In this document: positions 17,167 to 25,360 of the stretch, one piece after another
Layout: every line of letters starts with the position of its first letter
How positions within the stretch are numbered: position 1 is the first letter of the stretch
From: Hymenobacter arizonensis
Lineage (GTDB): Bacteria > Bacteroidota > Bacteroidia > Cytophagales > Hymenobacteraceae
DNA length: 64,000 nt
Reading direction: 5' to 3'
Assembly: GCF_900115775.1 (NCBI RefSeq)
Contig: NZ_FOXS01000002.1
Location: 837,129 to 901,128, forward strand
Translations under genes and position numbers: made by a program
Notes under the pieces: model-generated
What the model was told of the DNA's origin: nothing
The model's input: only the letters and a program-made list of their open reading frames with translations
Databases searched by the model: none

Positions 17167-17442
17167 ATGTCTTTCCTCCGCGCCGCCGATGCCCGCGACG
17201 AATCCGGCCACCTCATTCGTGAGTTGCACGGCGTCACGCTCGCCCAGATTCTCGAATACCTTGTGACCGCCTACGGCTGGCCCGAGCTCGACGCCCGCCT
17301 GCGCATGAACTGCTTCGCCGAAAACCCCAGCATCAAGTCCAGCCTGAGCTTTCTGCGCCGCACGCCCTGGGCCCGCACCAAGGTGGAGGAGCTTTACATC
17401 AAGGCCCGCACGGCAGAGGTGCAGGGCCGCCCCCGCCCGTAG
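17167..17442 (+). CDS. VF530 family DNA-binding protein (DUF2132)
   Basis: A 91-residue protein matching VF530 along its length: LHGVTLAQILEYLV, YGWPELDARLRMNCF, NPSIKSSLSFLRRTPWARTKVEELY. The family is a small helical fold reported to bind DNA; the cellular role is not known. The ATG at 17167 gives the family-length protein; the upstream in-frame start at 17110 adds 19 unrelated residues. It is followed by a small membrane protein gene 7 bp downstream, so the two are probably co-transcribed. Confidence 0.85.
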   Translation: MSFLRAADARDESGHLIRELHGVTLAQILEYLVTAYGWPELDARLRMNCFAENPSIKSSLSFLRRTPWARTKVEELYIKARTAEVQGRPRP

Positions 17443-17449
17443 CAAGCAA

Positions 17450-17773
17450 ATGGCGGACGTATCCGAAAAATCTTCAACACCAGCGCTGCTGGCGGGCTTT
17501 CTACTGTTTGTCGGCTTCGAAGTGGTGGCCTTCTACGGCCTGCAGTACCTGACTTCGGGGCTGGGCGAAAGCAACCAGTACCAGGAAGAAAACACCATTG
17601 TCAGCAACTGGCTGAAGACGATGGTGTTCTTCGTGGCGCACCTCGTGCTGGTAATTGTCGCCATGCTGGTGCTCAGCAACCGAATGCCGCGCCGGTACCG
17701 CGGGCAGGTGATGGGGTGGTTTTACCTGGCGCTGGTGATGAGCTTCGTGCTGATTATTCCGCTGTTTGGGTAA
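17450..17773 (+). CDS. Small membrane protein of unknown function
   Basis: A 107-residue protein with three predicted membrane segments (about residues 11-28, 51-74 and 85-105) and a polar N-terminus. No family recognised. It lies 7 bp after the VF530 gene on the same strand. Confidence 0.65.
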   Translation: MADVSEKSSTPALLAGFLLFVGFEVVAFYGLQYLTSGLGESNQYQEENTIVSNWLKTMVFFVAHLVLVIVAMLVLSNRMPRRYRGQVMGWFYLALVMSFVLIIPLFG

Positions 17774-17774
17774 A

Positions 17775-17801
17775 AAACAAAACCACCGCTGTGGGCGGTG
17801 G
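17775..17801 (-). terminator. Intrinsic terminator for the Hsp20 gene
   Basis: A 7 bp perfect GC-rich stem (CCACCGC 17783-17789 with GCGGTGG 17795-17801). Read on the minus strand it is followed by a T-rich run (TTTTGTTTTTTA). It lies 127 bp past the end of the hsp20 gene and just past the end of the convergent membrane protein gene. Confidence 0.6.
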
Positions 17802-17832
17802 CTCAAGAGTGAAATCCAAAACTCGGTATGCG

Positions 17833-17888
17833 GCCGGTCGGTCCCGGCGTTATGTATGGACTGCGGTGCCGGTCGGTCCCGGCGTTAT
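17833..17888. repeat. Two direct copies of a 21 bp sequence
   Basis: GCCGGTCGGTCCCGGCGTTAT occurs exactly at 17833-17853 and 17868-17888, a 35 bp period. It lies in the non-coding gap before the hsp20 gene end. Only two copies are present. Confidence 0.9.
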
Positions 17889-17927
17889 AAACGATAAAGC
17901 GATAACACTCGCCAGCAGGTAGCCGCC

Positions 17928-18311
17928 TTAGTTTTGGCGGATGTCGATTTCGCGCTGCTGGTCGCGGGGGTTTAGGAAGGGGATGCGCACGCGCAACTCG
18001 TTTTCTTCGTGAATGGCATCGATGCGGGCCAGGTCGAGGTTGGCAGGCAGGTCTAGCGTTTGCACGAAGAGGGGTGCAGCCAGCTCGTCATCGGGCTGGT
18101 GGCGGTACTCGCCAAACACGCTCAGACGTTGCTGGTTGAGCACCACGCGAAAGCTCTCGGCCGGCACGGTGGGCATGGCCACGCGCAGAATAATGCCTTT
18201 CGGACGCTGGTCGATTTGCAGCTGAGGCTGGGCTACGCCGCCGCCAATGGTGTTGAGCAAGTCAAGCTGCGGGGCGATGGAACGGATGAATTTTGGGCTG
18301 ATAAGTTTCAT
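17928..18311 (-). CDS. Hsp20/alpha-crystallin family small heat-shock protein
   Basis: A 127-residue protein with an alpha-crystallin-like domain: ILRVAMPTVPAESFRVVLNQQRLSVFGE (strands beta2-beta5) and RTLDLP-like LDLPANLDLARIDAIHEENELRVRIPF. This is the holdase chaperone core. The usual A-x-x-x-N-G-V-L motif is altered to HEENELRVRIP, as in many divergent Bacteroidota members. The N-terminal arm is short. It is monocistronic with a good minus-strand terminator downstream. Confidence 0.8.
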   Translation of the reverse strand: MKLISPKFIRSIAPQLDLLNTIGGGVAQPQLQIDQRPKGIILRVAMPTVPAESFRVVLNQQRLSVFGEYRHQPDDELAAPLFVQTLDLPANLDLARIDAIHEENELRVRIPFLNPRDQQREIDIRQN

Positions 18312-18508
18312 AGCAAAGAGCCTGTTTTAGGTCGGCTTCATTGCTACTATGACAAATGATGTACCAATCTGAATTGAGGGCTACTGAGCCTGAATATCAG
18401 CCGTATTGTCGGATTTTTTATTAAACTTTTTCGGGTTTGCGCCACTGTGTCGGAAAGTAGCCCAGGAGCTTCCTAATCCGGACGAAATGACGTAACCCAG
18501 TCCGTTGC

Positions 18509-20407
18509 CTAGAACCGACTGGTCAGGCCAAAGTGGATTTTGGAGGTCCTCAGCTCAAAGCTTTGGTCACGGGAGCGGCCCACCGAATACACAAACTGGA
18601 ACAAGCCCGCGGCCGTGCGAAAGCTCAGGCCCGCGCCTAGGCCGGTGGGCTGGTCGGTGTAGCGGTCGTTGGTGATGTCGTGCCGCAGATAAGCCTGGTC
18701 GGCAAACAAAAACACGTAAGAATCCTCGCCAATAAACTGCCGAAATTCGGCCGTGGCCAGGGCAAAGGAGCTGGTGTAAAACTGGTTTTCGTTGAAGCCG
18801 CGCAGGGAGTTCAGGCCACCCAGACGCAGCAGGTCGTTGGTGAACAGGCGCGGGTTCACCAAGCCCTCGCTACGCAGGCGCACCATGAGTACGCCCGCCC
18901 GCTTCACGGGGAAGTAGCGCTCGGCCCGCAGGCCAAAGGTGTACTGGGTGGAGCGCAGCGCCAACCCGTTGTAGAGCTCGGGCAGCAGCTGAGCATTGCG
19001 GCTGATGCTCTTGGTGCCCACAGCTGCCTGGGTGCTTACCAACAGGCCCCGATGCGGAAAGAACAAGTCGTCGAGGCTGTTGAAGGCGTAGCCCAGGCCA
19101 TAGGAATTGTACTGCGAGTCCAGATTTTGCGGCAGCACGGTGGTGTCCCGCAAGGCATCGATGAAGGAGCCGCGCTGCTCGGCAAAAAAGCTGATGCGGC
19201 CAGCGCGGGCCGTCGGGTAAGTCACCTGCAGCCGGGGCTGAATGGTGGTGAAGTCGTTGGTTTGCTTGTAGAGGTTGAAGGTGCCGCCAACCTCCAGCGG
19301 CGAGCCAAAGACATTGGGATGCACGTATTGCGCATCGAGCAGCTGCGAGAGGGCATCGGTTTTGCGCCATTGCAGGCCCAACTGCTTGCCGCCGCCCTTG
19401 ATGTTGCGCAGGTTGATGGTAACATCGCCGGTGAACTGCACGCCGGTTTTGTTCACATCAGCATTGGGCAGGACGCCCACAATGGCGTCGAACTGGTTCG
19501 AGGGCCGGTCGTCGAGCAGCAGGTAGACCCGCGCCTTGCCCCGGGCAAACCGCACCTCGGGCTCGGCCCGCAGGCGCAGGTAGGGGAGCTGGCGCAGCTG
19601 CTGGGCCGCGGCCGCCACGCGCTGCTGGCTGAAGGGCTGGTTGGGGAAAATCTGCAGGTACTTGGTCAGGAAGCGCTTCTTGGTTTTGGTGTTGCCCACA
19701 ATTTCGAGCGAGTCGAACATCACCGCCTGCCCCCGCTTCAGCACCACGCGGCCCGCAATGCCCTGGTCGGTGAGCTGAATGGAATCGAGGCCCACGGTGG
19801 CAAAGGGAAAGCCCTGGTTTTCGGCTTCTACCAGCACCCGCTCCTGCAGCTTGGCCCAGTCGGCGGGCAGGAAGGGTGTTTGGCGAAACAGCTTCTCGCG
19901 GTAGCCGGCGCGGGTGAGCAGGCCATCGCCGAGGTTGCCATTGCGGAGGTAGGCCCAGCGAAACTGCTGCCCCACGTAGAGGCGCACGCGCACCGTGTCG
20001 CGGCTCCAGCGCATCTCATCGGCCGAAGCCGTGAGGTAGGCGTCGCCCTGCAGGGCCAGCACCAGCTCGCGCACTTCGCGCAGAGCCGCGAGGGAATCGG
20101 GCACGCTGGCCCGCACCCGGTAGCGGCGCAGGGCGGGGCGGTCGGCCGCTTCGGTTTCGAGCAGCAGCACGCGCGGGTGAGCCAATGCCAACGCCCGGCG
20201 CGGAGCCGCTACAGGCGCCAGAGGGACTGCTGACGGGGTTAGCGGGGGCACAGGGGGCAGGGGAGGGGCAGCCAAGCTGGGCTGGTTGGGCGCGATGGAG
20301 TCCAGCGAAGGGGTTTGGGCCTGCGCCGCGATGGGCACGGCCAGCCAGCCCAGCACCAGCAATCCCAAGCAGCACAGTAGAAACCGGGTATACATTCGGG
20401 GCAACAA
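18509..20407 (-). CDS. BamA/TamA family outer membrane protein
   Basis: A 632-residue outer membrane protein. A signal peptide (LLCCLGLLVLGWLAVPIAAQAQ) and a Pro-rich linker precede POTRA-like modules (about residues 75-290, for example VMFDSLEIVGNTKTKKRFLTKYLQIFPNQPFSQQRV). The C-terminal surface-antigen beta-barrel follows, with LRGFNENQF (the conserved RGF motif of the Omp85 superfamily) and a terminal aromatic (SRF). It probably inserts or exports outer membrane proteins or lipids, as TamA or a second BamA-like protein. It is monocistronic. Confidence 0.85.
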   Translation of the reverse strand: MLPRMYTRFLLCCLGLLVLGWLAVPIAAQAQTPSLDSIAPNQPSLAAPPLPPVPPLTPSAVPLAPVAAPRRALALAHPRVLLLETEAADRPALRRYRVRASVPDSLAALREVRELVLALQGDAYLTASADEMRWSRDTVRVRLYVGQQFRWAYLRNGNLGDGLLTRAGYREKLFRQTPFLPADWAKLQERVLVEAENQGFPFATVGLDSIQLTDQGIAGRVVLKRGQAVMFDSLEIVGNTKTKKRFLTKYLQIFPNQPFSQQRVAAAAQQLRQLPYLRLRAEPEVRFARGKARVYLLLDDRPSNQFDAIVGVLPNADVNKTGVQFTGDVTINLRNIKGGGKQLGLQWRKTDALSQLLDAQYVHPNVFGSPLEVGGTFNLYKQTNDFTTIQPRLQVTYPTARAGRISFFAEQRGSFIDALRDTTVLPQNLDSQYNSYGLGYAFNSLDDLFFPHRGLLVSTQAAVGTKSISRNAQLLPELYNGLALRSTQYTFGLRAERYFPVKRAGVLMVRLRSEGLVNPRLFTNDLLRLGGLNSLRGFNENQFYTSSFALATAEFRQFIGEDSYVFLFADQAYLRHDITNDRYTDQPTGLGAGLSFRTAAGLFQFVYSVGRSRDQSFELRTSKIHFGLTSRF

Positions 20408-20493
20408 CGCGAAAGCCGGCGTTTAATTTCCCGAAGATAACCCCCGCAGCAGCGAGGCCCTGAGCCGCTGGCCACGACGCGCCCTTATCGGCA

Positions 20494-21675
20494 TCAGGAA
20501 CCCAGCCCGGGCATCAGCAGGCGAAACGTGGTGCCCTGGCCCACCTTGCTGACCACGTCTATCCGCCCGCCTACTTGGTGCACCAGGCGGTTGACGAGGT
20601 ACAGGCCCACGCCGGAGCCCGTCACGTCGGGGTGAAAGCGGCGAAACAGCTGAAACAGTGCCCCGCCGTGGCGCTCTAGGTCGATGCCCCGGCCATTGTC
20701 CTGCACGCTGAGCACGGGCACTCCCTCCACCCAGGCCGTGCGCACCGCCACGCGCGGCCGGCGGCCGGGTTCAGCGTACTTGAGCGCGTTGCTGAGCAGG
20801 TTGTAGAGCACGCTGTGCAGGGCCGGCCGCGCCATGCGCAAGGTGGGCAGTTCCGCAAAGTCCAGGGTAAAAACTGGCTGGGGCTGTTCGCGCTGCTGCG
20901 GCAGGCTGCGGATAATTTCTTCGGTAAACGGCTGCAGCAGCACGGCCTCCACGGGGGCCTCCTCCAGCTGCCGCTGCCGCTGCACTACTTCCGTCAGGCC
21001 ATCAATGGTGCTCAGCAGCTGCTGCAGCGCTTCGTGAAACATGCCCACCATGCTGGCCGCTGCGGGGTCGTGAAACGTGGCGCTACGCTCAAATTCCTGG
21101 AAAAGGCCCGTGAGGTTGTGCACTGGCTGCTTCAGGTCGTGCGAGGCGGTGTAAACGAAGCTGTCCAGGTCGGCGTTGATGCGGGTGAGCTGCTCGTTCT
21201 GGGCGCGCAGTTGCTCGCGCTGCTCCTCGGCCTGGGCCTTGGTGCGCAACAGCTCTTGCTCGTACTTGCGCCGGTCCGTGATATCGAAGAGGGTCACGCG
21301 TATCACCAGGGGGTTGCCCTCGGCATCGCGCAGCAGCACCGCGTTGAGGAGCACCGGCACTGTGCCGCCGTCTTTGCGCCGCAGAGAGTAGCTCACTTCC
21401 CGCACCTGGCTCTGCAGCAGCAGTAGGGGCACGCAGTGCATTTCGTAGTGCAGGCGGGCGCCTACTGTGAGTAGCTGTTGCAGGCACTGATTCGCTACTA
21501 ACTCCTGGCGGGCATAGCCGAGCCAGTTCAGCAGCGTCTGGTTGAGTTTAACTAGGGTGCCATCAGGCAGGCACGAGCAGTAGCCGCAGGGGGCATTCTC
21601 ATAGAGGTCGTCCAGGTTCTCCTCTGTCAGGCGCAGGTCCAGTGCGGGCAGCATCTTGTAGTTAACCCCTCTCAT
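20494..21675 (-). CDS. PAS domain sensor histidine kinase coupled to an RsbQ-like hydrolase
   Basis: A 393-residue cytoplasmic kinase. An N-terminal PAS domain (about residues 12-135) is followed by a coiled coil (QELLRTKAQAEEQREQLRAQ), a HisKA-like region with phosphoacceptor His in TASHDLKQP, and an HATPase domain: N box LYNLLSNALKY, G1 VQDNGRGID, G2 GSGVGLYLV. No membrane segment is seen. The start at 21675 was chosen because its ATG overlaps the TGA of the upstream hydrolase (ATGA), a sign of translational coupling; a longer frame to 21849 would overlap that gene deeply. No response regulator lies nearby. The hydrolase probably supplies the signal sensed by the PAS domain. Confidence 0.9.
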   Translation of the reverse strand: MRGVNYKMLPALDLRLTEENLDDLYENAPCGYCSCLPDGTLVKLNQTLLNWLGYARQELVANQCLQQLLTVGARLHYEMHCVPLLLLQSQVREVSYSLRRKDGGTVPVLLNAVLLRDAEGNPLVIRVTLFDITDRRKYEQELLRTKAQAEEQREQLRAQNEQLTRINADLDSFVYTASHDLKQPVHNLTGLFQEFERSATFHDPAAASMVGMFHEALQQLLSTIDGLTEVVQRQRQLEEAPVEAVLLQPFTEEIIRSLPQQREQPQPVFTLDFAELPTLRMARPALHSVLYNLLSNALKYAEPGRRPRVAVRTAWVEGVPVLSVQDNGRGIDLERHGGALFQLFRRFHPDVTGSGVGLYLVNRLVHQVGGRIDVVSKVGQGTTFRLLMPGLGS

Positions 21676-22484
21676 ACTTGGGCTATACGCGCCGAATCGA
21701 GAAATAGGTTGATGGCGTTGATGGTGGCCTGCGGAGCACTTAGGTGCGGGCAGTGCCCGGACGTATCCAGAATGGTGAGTTGGCTGCCGGCTATATGCTG
21801 GTGCAGGTAGTGGCCCACCGTGAGGGGGGCCAGGGTATCCTGGGCACACTGCAGAATGAGCGTGGGCGTGCGCACCAGGGGCAGGTCGGCCCGGTTGTCG
21901 GCCAGGAAGGTGACGCGGGCAAAATGCCGGGCAATGGTCGGGTCGGTGTTGCAGAAGCTGTTGTTGAGCTCCTCGGTCAGGGCCGGCTCGTTGGGGTTGC
22001 CCATGATAACGGGCGTGATGGACGCCGACCAGCCCAGGTAGTTGTTGTCCATGGTTTCGAGCAGCTCCTCGATGTCGGACTGCTCAAATCCGCCCTTGTA
22101 GTTCACGTCGTTTATGAAGCGCGGCGAGGGCGCCACCAGCACCAACTTGGCAAACCGCGCCGGCTCCCGGATGGCGGCCAGCATGCCAATGGTAGCGCTC
22201 ACGGAATGGCCCACCAGAATGGCATTGTGCAGGCCGAGGGCGTGCAGCACGGCCAGCACGTCGTCGGCGTGGGCCTGCAACGTGTCGTAGCGGCTGGGCT
22301 CGTAGGCAGTCAAATCCGACTGGCCGGCCCCCACCAAGTCGAGCAGCACTACGCGGTACCGTTCCTCAAACGCCGGCACCACGTACCGCCACATGTGCTG
22401 GTCGCAGCCAAACCCGTGCACGAAGACCAGCGCCTGCTCGCCCTTGCCAGACACGGTGACATTGTTGCGCTTTAAAACGTCCAT
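21672..22484 (-). CDS. RsbQ-like alpha/beta hydrolase
   Basis: A 270-residue alpha/beta hydrolase closely resembling Bacillus RsbQ and the plant D14/KAI2 receptors. Shared stretches are FVHGFGCDQHMWR, DLVGAGQSDLTAY, the nucleophile elbow VGHSVSATIGMLA (Ser), FCNTDPTIARHFA, LILQCAQDTLAP (Asp) and SGHCPHLS (His), so the triad is intact. RsbQ works with a PAS-containing partner (RsbP phosphatase) in energy-stress signalling. Here the partner is a PAS histidine kinase whose start overlaps this stop by 4 bp. The small-molecule ligand is unknown. Confidence 0.93.
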   Translation of the reverse strand: MDVLKRNNVTVSGKGEQALVFVHGFGCDQHMWRYVVPAFEERYRVVLLDLVGAGQSDLTAYEPSRYDTLQAHADDVLAVLHALGLHNAILVGHSVSATIGMLAAIREPARFAKLVLVAPSPRFINDVNYKGGFEQSDIEELLETMDNNYLGWSASITPVIMGNPNEPALTEELNNSFCNTDPTIARHFARVTFLADNRADLPLVRTPTLILQCAQDTLAPLTVGHYLHQHIAGSQLTILDTSGHCPHLSAPQATINAINLFLDSARIAQV

Positions 22485-22793
22485 AGGTGAAGCTCAGAAA
22501 TTGGAAATTTGATTTGAGGAGCGGTAACAGCATCACAAATCAAGTGGTTTTAAAGGGCATTATAAGCTCCCGGTTGGGGCACCGGCTTGCCCACAAGCTT
22601 CCAAGCACATTGCACTCAGGCGCTATGCCAGGCCAATAGCAGGTCGTACACAGGTCTTGTGAAGACGCTTTGGGCCATAGCTCGCATTGCTAAACAGGGC
22701 CGAAGCCTACCGGGTGCAGCGCAGGCCAACGGGCTCTTTTTACAACAAAACGCAATGCTCCTCAGCGGCGAAGCCGCTCTGCACCCATGCTAA
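22485..22793. other. Non-coding gap between the RsbQ-like gene and a hypothetical gene
   Basis: 309 bp with no convincing gene, RNA or strong hairpin. It holds the upstream region of the RsbQ-like gene; no clear TAnnTTTG element was found. Confidence 0.5.
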
Positions 22794-23210
22794 TTACTGC
22801 GGCAGGCCCGCGAGGTAGGCCTCGGCTTCTTCCAGCTTACCGAAAGACTGCGACAGGTTGTTTTTGCGGGCAACTTCCTGCAACTCGTGTATCGCCAGGC
22901 GCGCAAACACGTTATCGGCCAAGACATAAGCAGTGACCACCGACACGGGGCGGGGAATTTTGCAGCTGTACCATTCGGCCACCAGAAACTCTTTTTCTAC
23001 ATTGGAAAGCGGCTCGATGAACTGCAAGTTGACCAGAATACGGGACCAGCCGCGGCTGAGCAACAGCTCGCCCAAATGCACCAGCAGAACGCGCAGCAGC
23101 GCCACATCCCACTTGGCCCGGTGGTATTGCACAAAAGCGTAGCCGTTGGGATGCTCTACTATTCTTCCGATGGCATTCTGAAAATAGATAGAAGTAATAG
23201 AATTAAGCAT
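22794..23210 (-). CDS. Hypothetical protein, possible STAS/SpoIIAA-like fold
   Basis: A 138-residue soluble protein with alternating strands and helices and a C-terminal segment FGKLEEAEAYLAGL. That ending, a loop then Phe, acidic residues and a helix with Ala-x-Trp/Leu, recurs in two other hypothetical proteins in this window (51137-51556 and 58719-59147). The pattern resembles SpoIIAA/STAS-like proteins, but this is a weak structural guess. The start at 23210 is preferred; a longer in-frame version to 23528 adds 106 residues that look non-coding and overlap the hemW start region. Confidence 0.6.
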   Translation of the reverse strand: MLNSITSIYFQNAIGRIVEHPNGYAFVQYHRAKWDVALLRVLLVHLGELLLSRGWSRILVNLQFIEPLSNVEKEFLVAEWYSCKIPRPVSVVTAYVLADNVFARLAIHELQEVARKNNLSQSFGKLEEAEAYLAGLPQ

Positions 23211-23526
23211 GGCCCACAAATAAGGTTTCAAAGTTAAGGTTCTATACCGGGAGTCCAGTATTGAGAAAGTTTGGGCCGGCAAACAGACAACGGCGCCGTA
23301 TCGTTCATCTCGTGCCTTCATTCCTTTGGCTGCGCAGCTACCTTTGTAGTGCGAGGCTTCCACAGCTATAAGAAATCGGGCAGTGCCCAAAACCAGGGTT
23401 GCGCTCCGTGCTGCGCTTATAGCCTCGTAGCAACAAAGTCGTGGTTTTACTTCAATTTGCCACTGCCGGGAATTGTTATTTCCAGGCTGCTCGTTTGAGG
23501 GTATATACCCCTGCATTTGTGTTTTC
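23211..23526. other. Divergent intergenic region upstream of hemW
   Basis: 316 bp between divergent genes. Around 23340-23450 there is a weak imperfect inverted repeat (GTGCGAGGCTT...TATAAG and CTTATAGCCTCGTAG). No promoter could be assigned confidently and no gene is supported. Confidence 0.4.
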
Positions 23527-24666
23527 ATGGCTGGCCTCTACCTCCACATTCCGTTCTGTAAGCAAGCCTGTCACTACTGTGACTTCCACTTCAGTACCTC
23601 TTTGGGGCTGAAGAGCCGGCTGGTGGAGGCGGTGGTGCGCGAGATTGAGCTGCGCCGCGACTACCTGGGCCCTGATGTCACTCTGAAAACCATCTACTTC
23701 GGTGGCGGCACCCCGTCGTTGCTCACCGCCGGTGAGCTAGACCAGATTTTTACTGCCATCCACCGGCATTTCCCGGTAGCGCCGGAGGCCGAAATTACCC
23801 TCGAAGCCAACCCTGATGACCTGAGTGCCGCCAAGCTGCAAGAGCTGCGGGCCGCCTCGGTCAACCGCCTCAGCGTTGGTCTGCAAAGCTTCTACGAGCC
23901 CCACTTGCGCATGATGAACCGCGCCCACACCGCCGAAGAGTCGACCACGGCCGTGCGCCGGGCGCAGGATGCGGGCTTCGAGAACATCTCCATTGACCTG
24001 ATTTATGGGGTGCCCGCCCCGGGCCACCATATCTGGGAGGCCGATATGGCCAACGCCTTTGCGCTGGGCGTGCCGCACGTGTCGGCCTACGCCCTCACCA
24101 TTGAGCCCGGCACGGCCTTCGGCCACCGCCTGCAGAAGGGCACCTTCAAGGCCGCGCCCGATGAGTTTGTGGCCACTCAGTTTGAAATGCTGCTCGCCGC
24201 CATGCGCGCCCACGGCTACGAGCAATACGAAATCAGCAACTTCTGCCGGCCCGGCCGCGAGTCGCGCCACAACGGCAACTACTGGCGCGGCGTGCCTTAC
24301 CTTGGCCTGGGCCCCAGCGCCCACAGTTACGACGGCCACAACCGCCAGTTCACCCTGGCCAACAACCCCCAATACGTAGCGGCCGTGCTCGAGCGCGGCG
24401 AAGTGCCCGTGACCCTGGACGCCCTCACCGCCACCGACCGCGCCAACGAGTACCTGCTCACCACCCTGCGCACTGCCCGCGGCTGCGACCTGGGTCACCT
24501 GCGCACCCACCTCGGCCTCGACCTGCTGGCCACCCGCGCCCCCTACCTCGCCGAGCTGCAAGCCAACGGCTGGGCCCGCCTCCACCACGAAGTGCTTACC
24601 TTGACCGATGCGGGCAAACTGCTGGCCGACCACATTACGCTTGAGCTGTTCGAGACCGCAGATTAA
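23527..24666 (+). CDS. hemW: Radical SAM haem chaperone HemW
   Basis: A 379-residue cytoplasmic radical SAM protein. The cluster motif CKQACHYC (CxxxCxxC) is at residues 11-18, followed directly by DFHF, the HemW variant that separates it from coproporphyrinogen dehydrogenase HemN. Further family motifs are FGGGTPS, EANPDD, GLQSF and ISIDLIYG-P. HemW carries haem to membrane proteins. The ATG at 23527 gives the canonical MAGLYLHIPFC start; the longer frame to 23473 adds unrelated residues. The last codon and the stop lie inside an inverted-repeat arm (24659-24705). Confidence 0.93.
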   Translation: MAGLYLHIPFCKQACHYCDFHFSTSLGLKSRLVEAVVREIELRRDYLGPDVTLKTIYFGGGTPSLLTAGELDQIFTAIHRHFPVAPEAEITLEANPDDLSAAKLQELRAASVNRLSVGLQSFYEPHLRMMNRAHTAEESTTAVRRAQDAGFENISIDLIYGVPAPGHHIWEADMANAFALGVPHVSAYALTIEPGTAFGHRLQKGTFKAAPDEFVATQFEMLLAAMRAHGYEQYEISNFCRPGRESRHNGNYWRGVPYLGLGPSAHSYDGHNRQFTLANNPQYVAAVLERGEVPVTLDALTATDRANEYLLTTLRTARGCDLGHLRTHLGLDLLATRAPYLAELQANGWARLHHEVLTLTDAGKLLADHITLELFETAD

Positions 24667-24705
24667 ACGGATTTCAACGGATTGTGACGGATTATTGTGG
24701 TTCCG
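24659..24705. repeat. Left arm of 47 bp inverted repeat after hemW
   Basis: Built from degenerate ~10 bp units (ACGGATTTCA, ACGGATTGTG, ACGGATTATT). Its reverse complement is at 24832-24879 with few mismatches. It contains the hemW stop codon. Confidence 0.85.
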
Positions 24706-24831
24706 CTCGGGGGAGCACCGCCACCAGAACCAGAAATAGCCCGGCAAAAGCTAGTTAGCCAAATGCCGATTACAGCGGTTCTGCCCAAAATAGCCCTGCT
24801 TCCCTCCGTAGCCCTGATTCCTACCTTTGTC

Positions 24832-24879
24832 CGGAACCACAAAAAATCCGTCCTAATCCGTTGAAATCCGTTAAATCTG
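24832..24879. repeat. Right arm of the inverted repeat after hemW
   Basis: Reverse complement of 24659-24705, ending 7 bp before the next gene's ATG. The 126 bp between the arms carry no gene. Confidence 0.85.
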
Positions 24880-24886
24880 TGGTCCT

Positions 24887-25321
24887 ATGAAACTACTGAG
24901 CGACAGCATTGCCGACGATGCCGACTTCTTCGTGGAGCAAATTCACCTCGTGGCCATTGTCTTCGACAACACCGACGACGTGACCGTGTGGGCGACCACG
25001 CACTTCGACAGCGACACGCATTTCTTTCACCTCGCCCTGCCGTTCAAATCCCTCGACACGCTGCTTAGCCTGGCCCACACCCGCGCCGAAGCCCTGCAGG
25101 AGGAAGTTGCCGAAGCCCTCGCCGCCGCCGACTGGCCCGCGCTACTCGAATTTAACTCCGATGAAAAGCCGCCCGTGCCACTGCCCAGCGTCGCCCTGAA
25201 ACTGTCGGTGACCTACCCCGTGATGGAGGACGATGAAAGCGACGACGAGGAAGGCCCCGACGACCCCCAGCCGCACAACATCTTCTACCTGGAAGGCGTG
25301 TTTGTGCGGCTCGATACCTAG
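24887..25321 (+). CDS. Acidic hypothetical protein
   Basis: A 144-residue strongly acidic protein with no signal peptide. The first 85 residues look like a compact alpha/beta domain (LVAIVFDNTDDVTVWATTHF), followed by an acidic disordered stretch (MEDDESDDEEGPDDPQ) and a final strand. No family was recognised. Codon use is typical of the window. Its ATG lies just past an inverted-repeat arm. Confidence 0.6.
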   Translation: MKLLSDSIADDADFFVEQIHLVAIVFDNTDDVTVWATTHFDSDTHFFHLALPFKSLDTLLSLAHTRAEALQEEVAEALAAADWPALLEFNSDEKPPVPLPSVALKLSVTYPVMEDDESDDEEGPDDPQPHNIFYLEGVFVRLDT

Positions 25322-25360
25322 TCCGTAGCGCGCTCTCTTTTTTGACCCAACGCCTCGCTC

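Noticed and set aside
17833..17888. CRISPR array
   Set aside because: Only two copies, a 14 bp gap between them and no cas genes.
18680..20233. A 517-residue plus-strand frame over the Omp85-type gene
   Set aside because: Shadow of the BamA/TamA-like gene; no recognisable domain.
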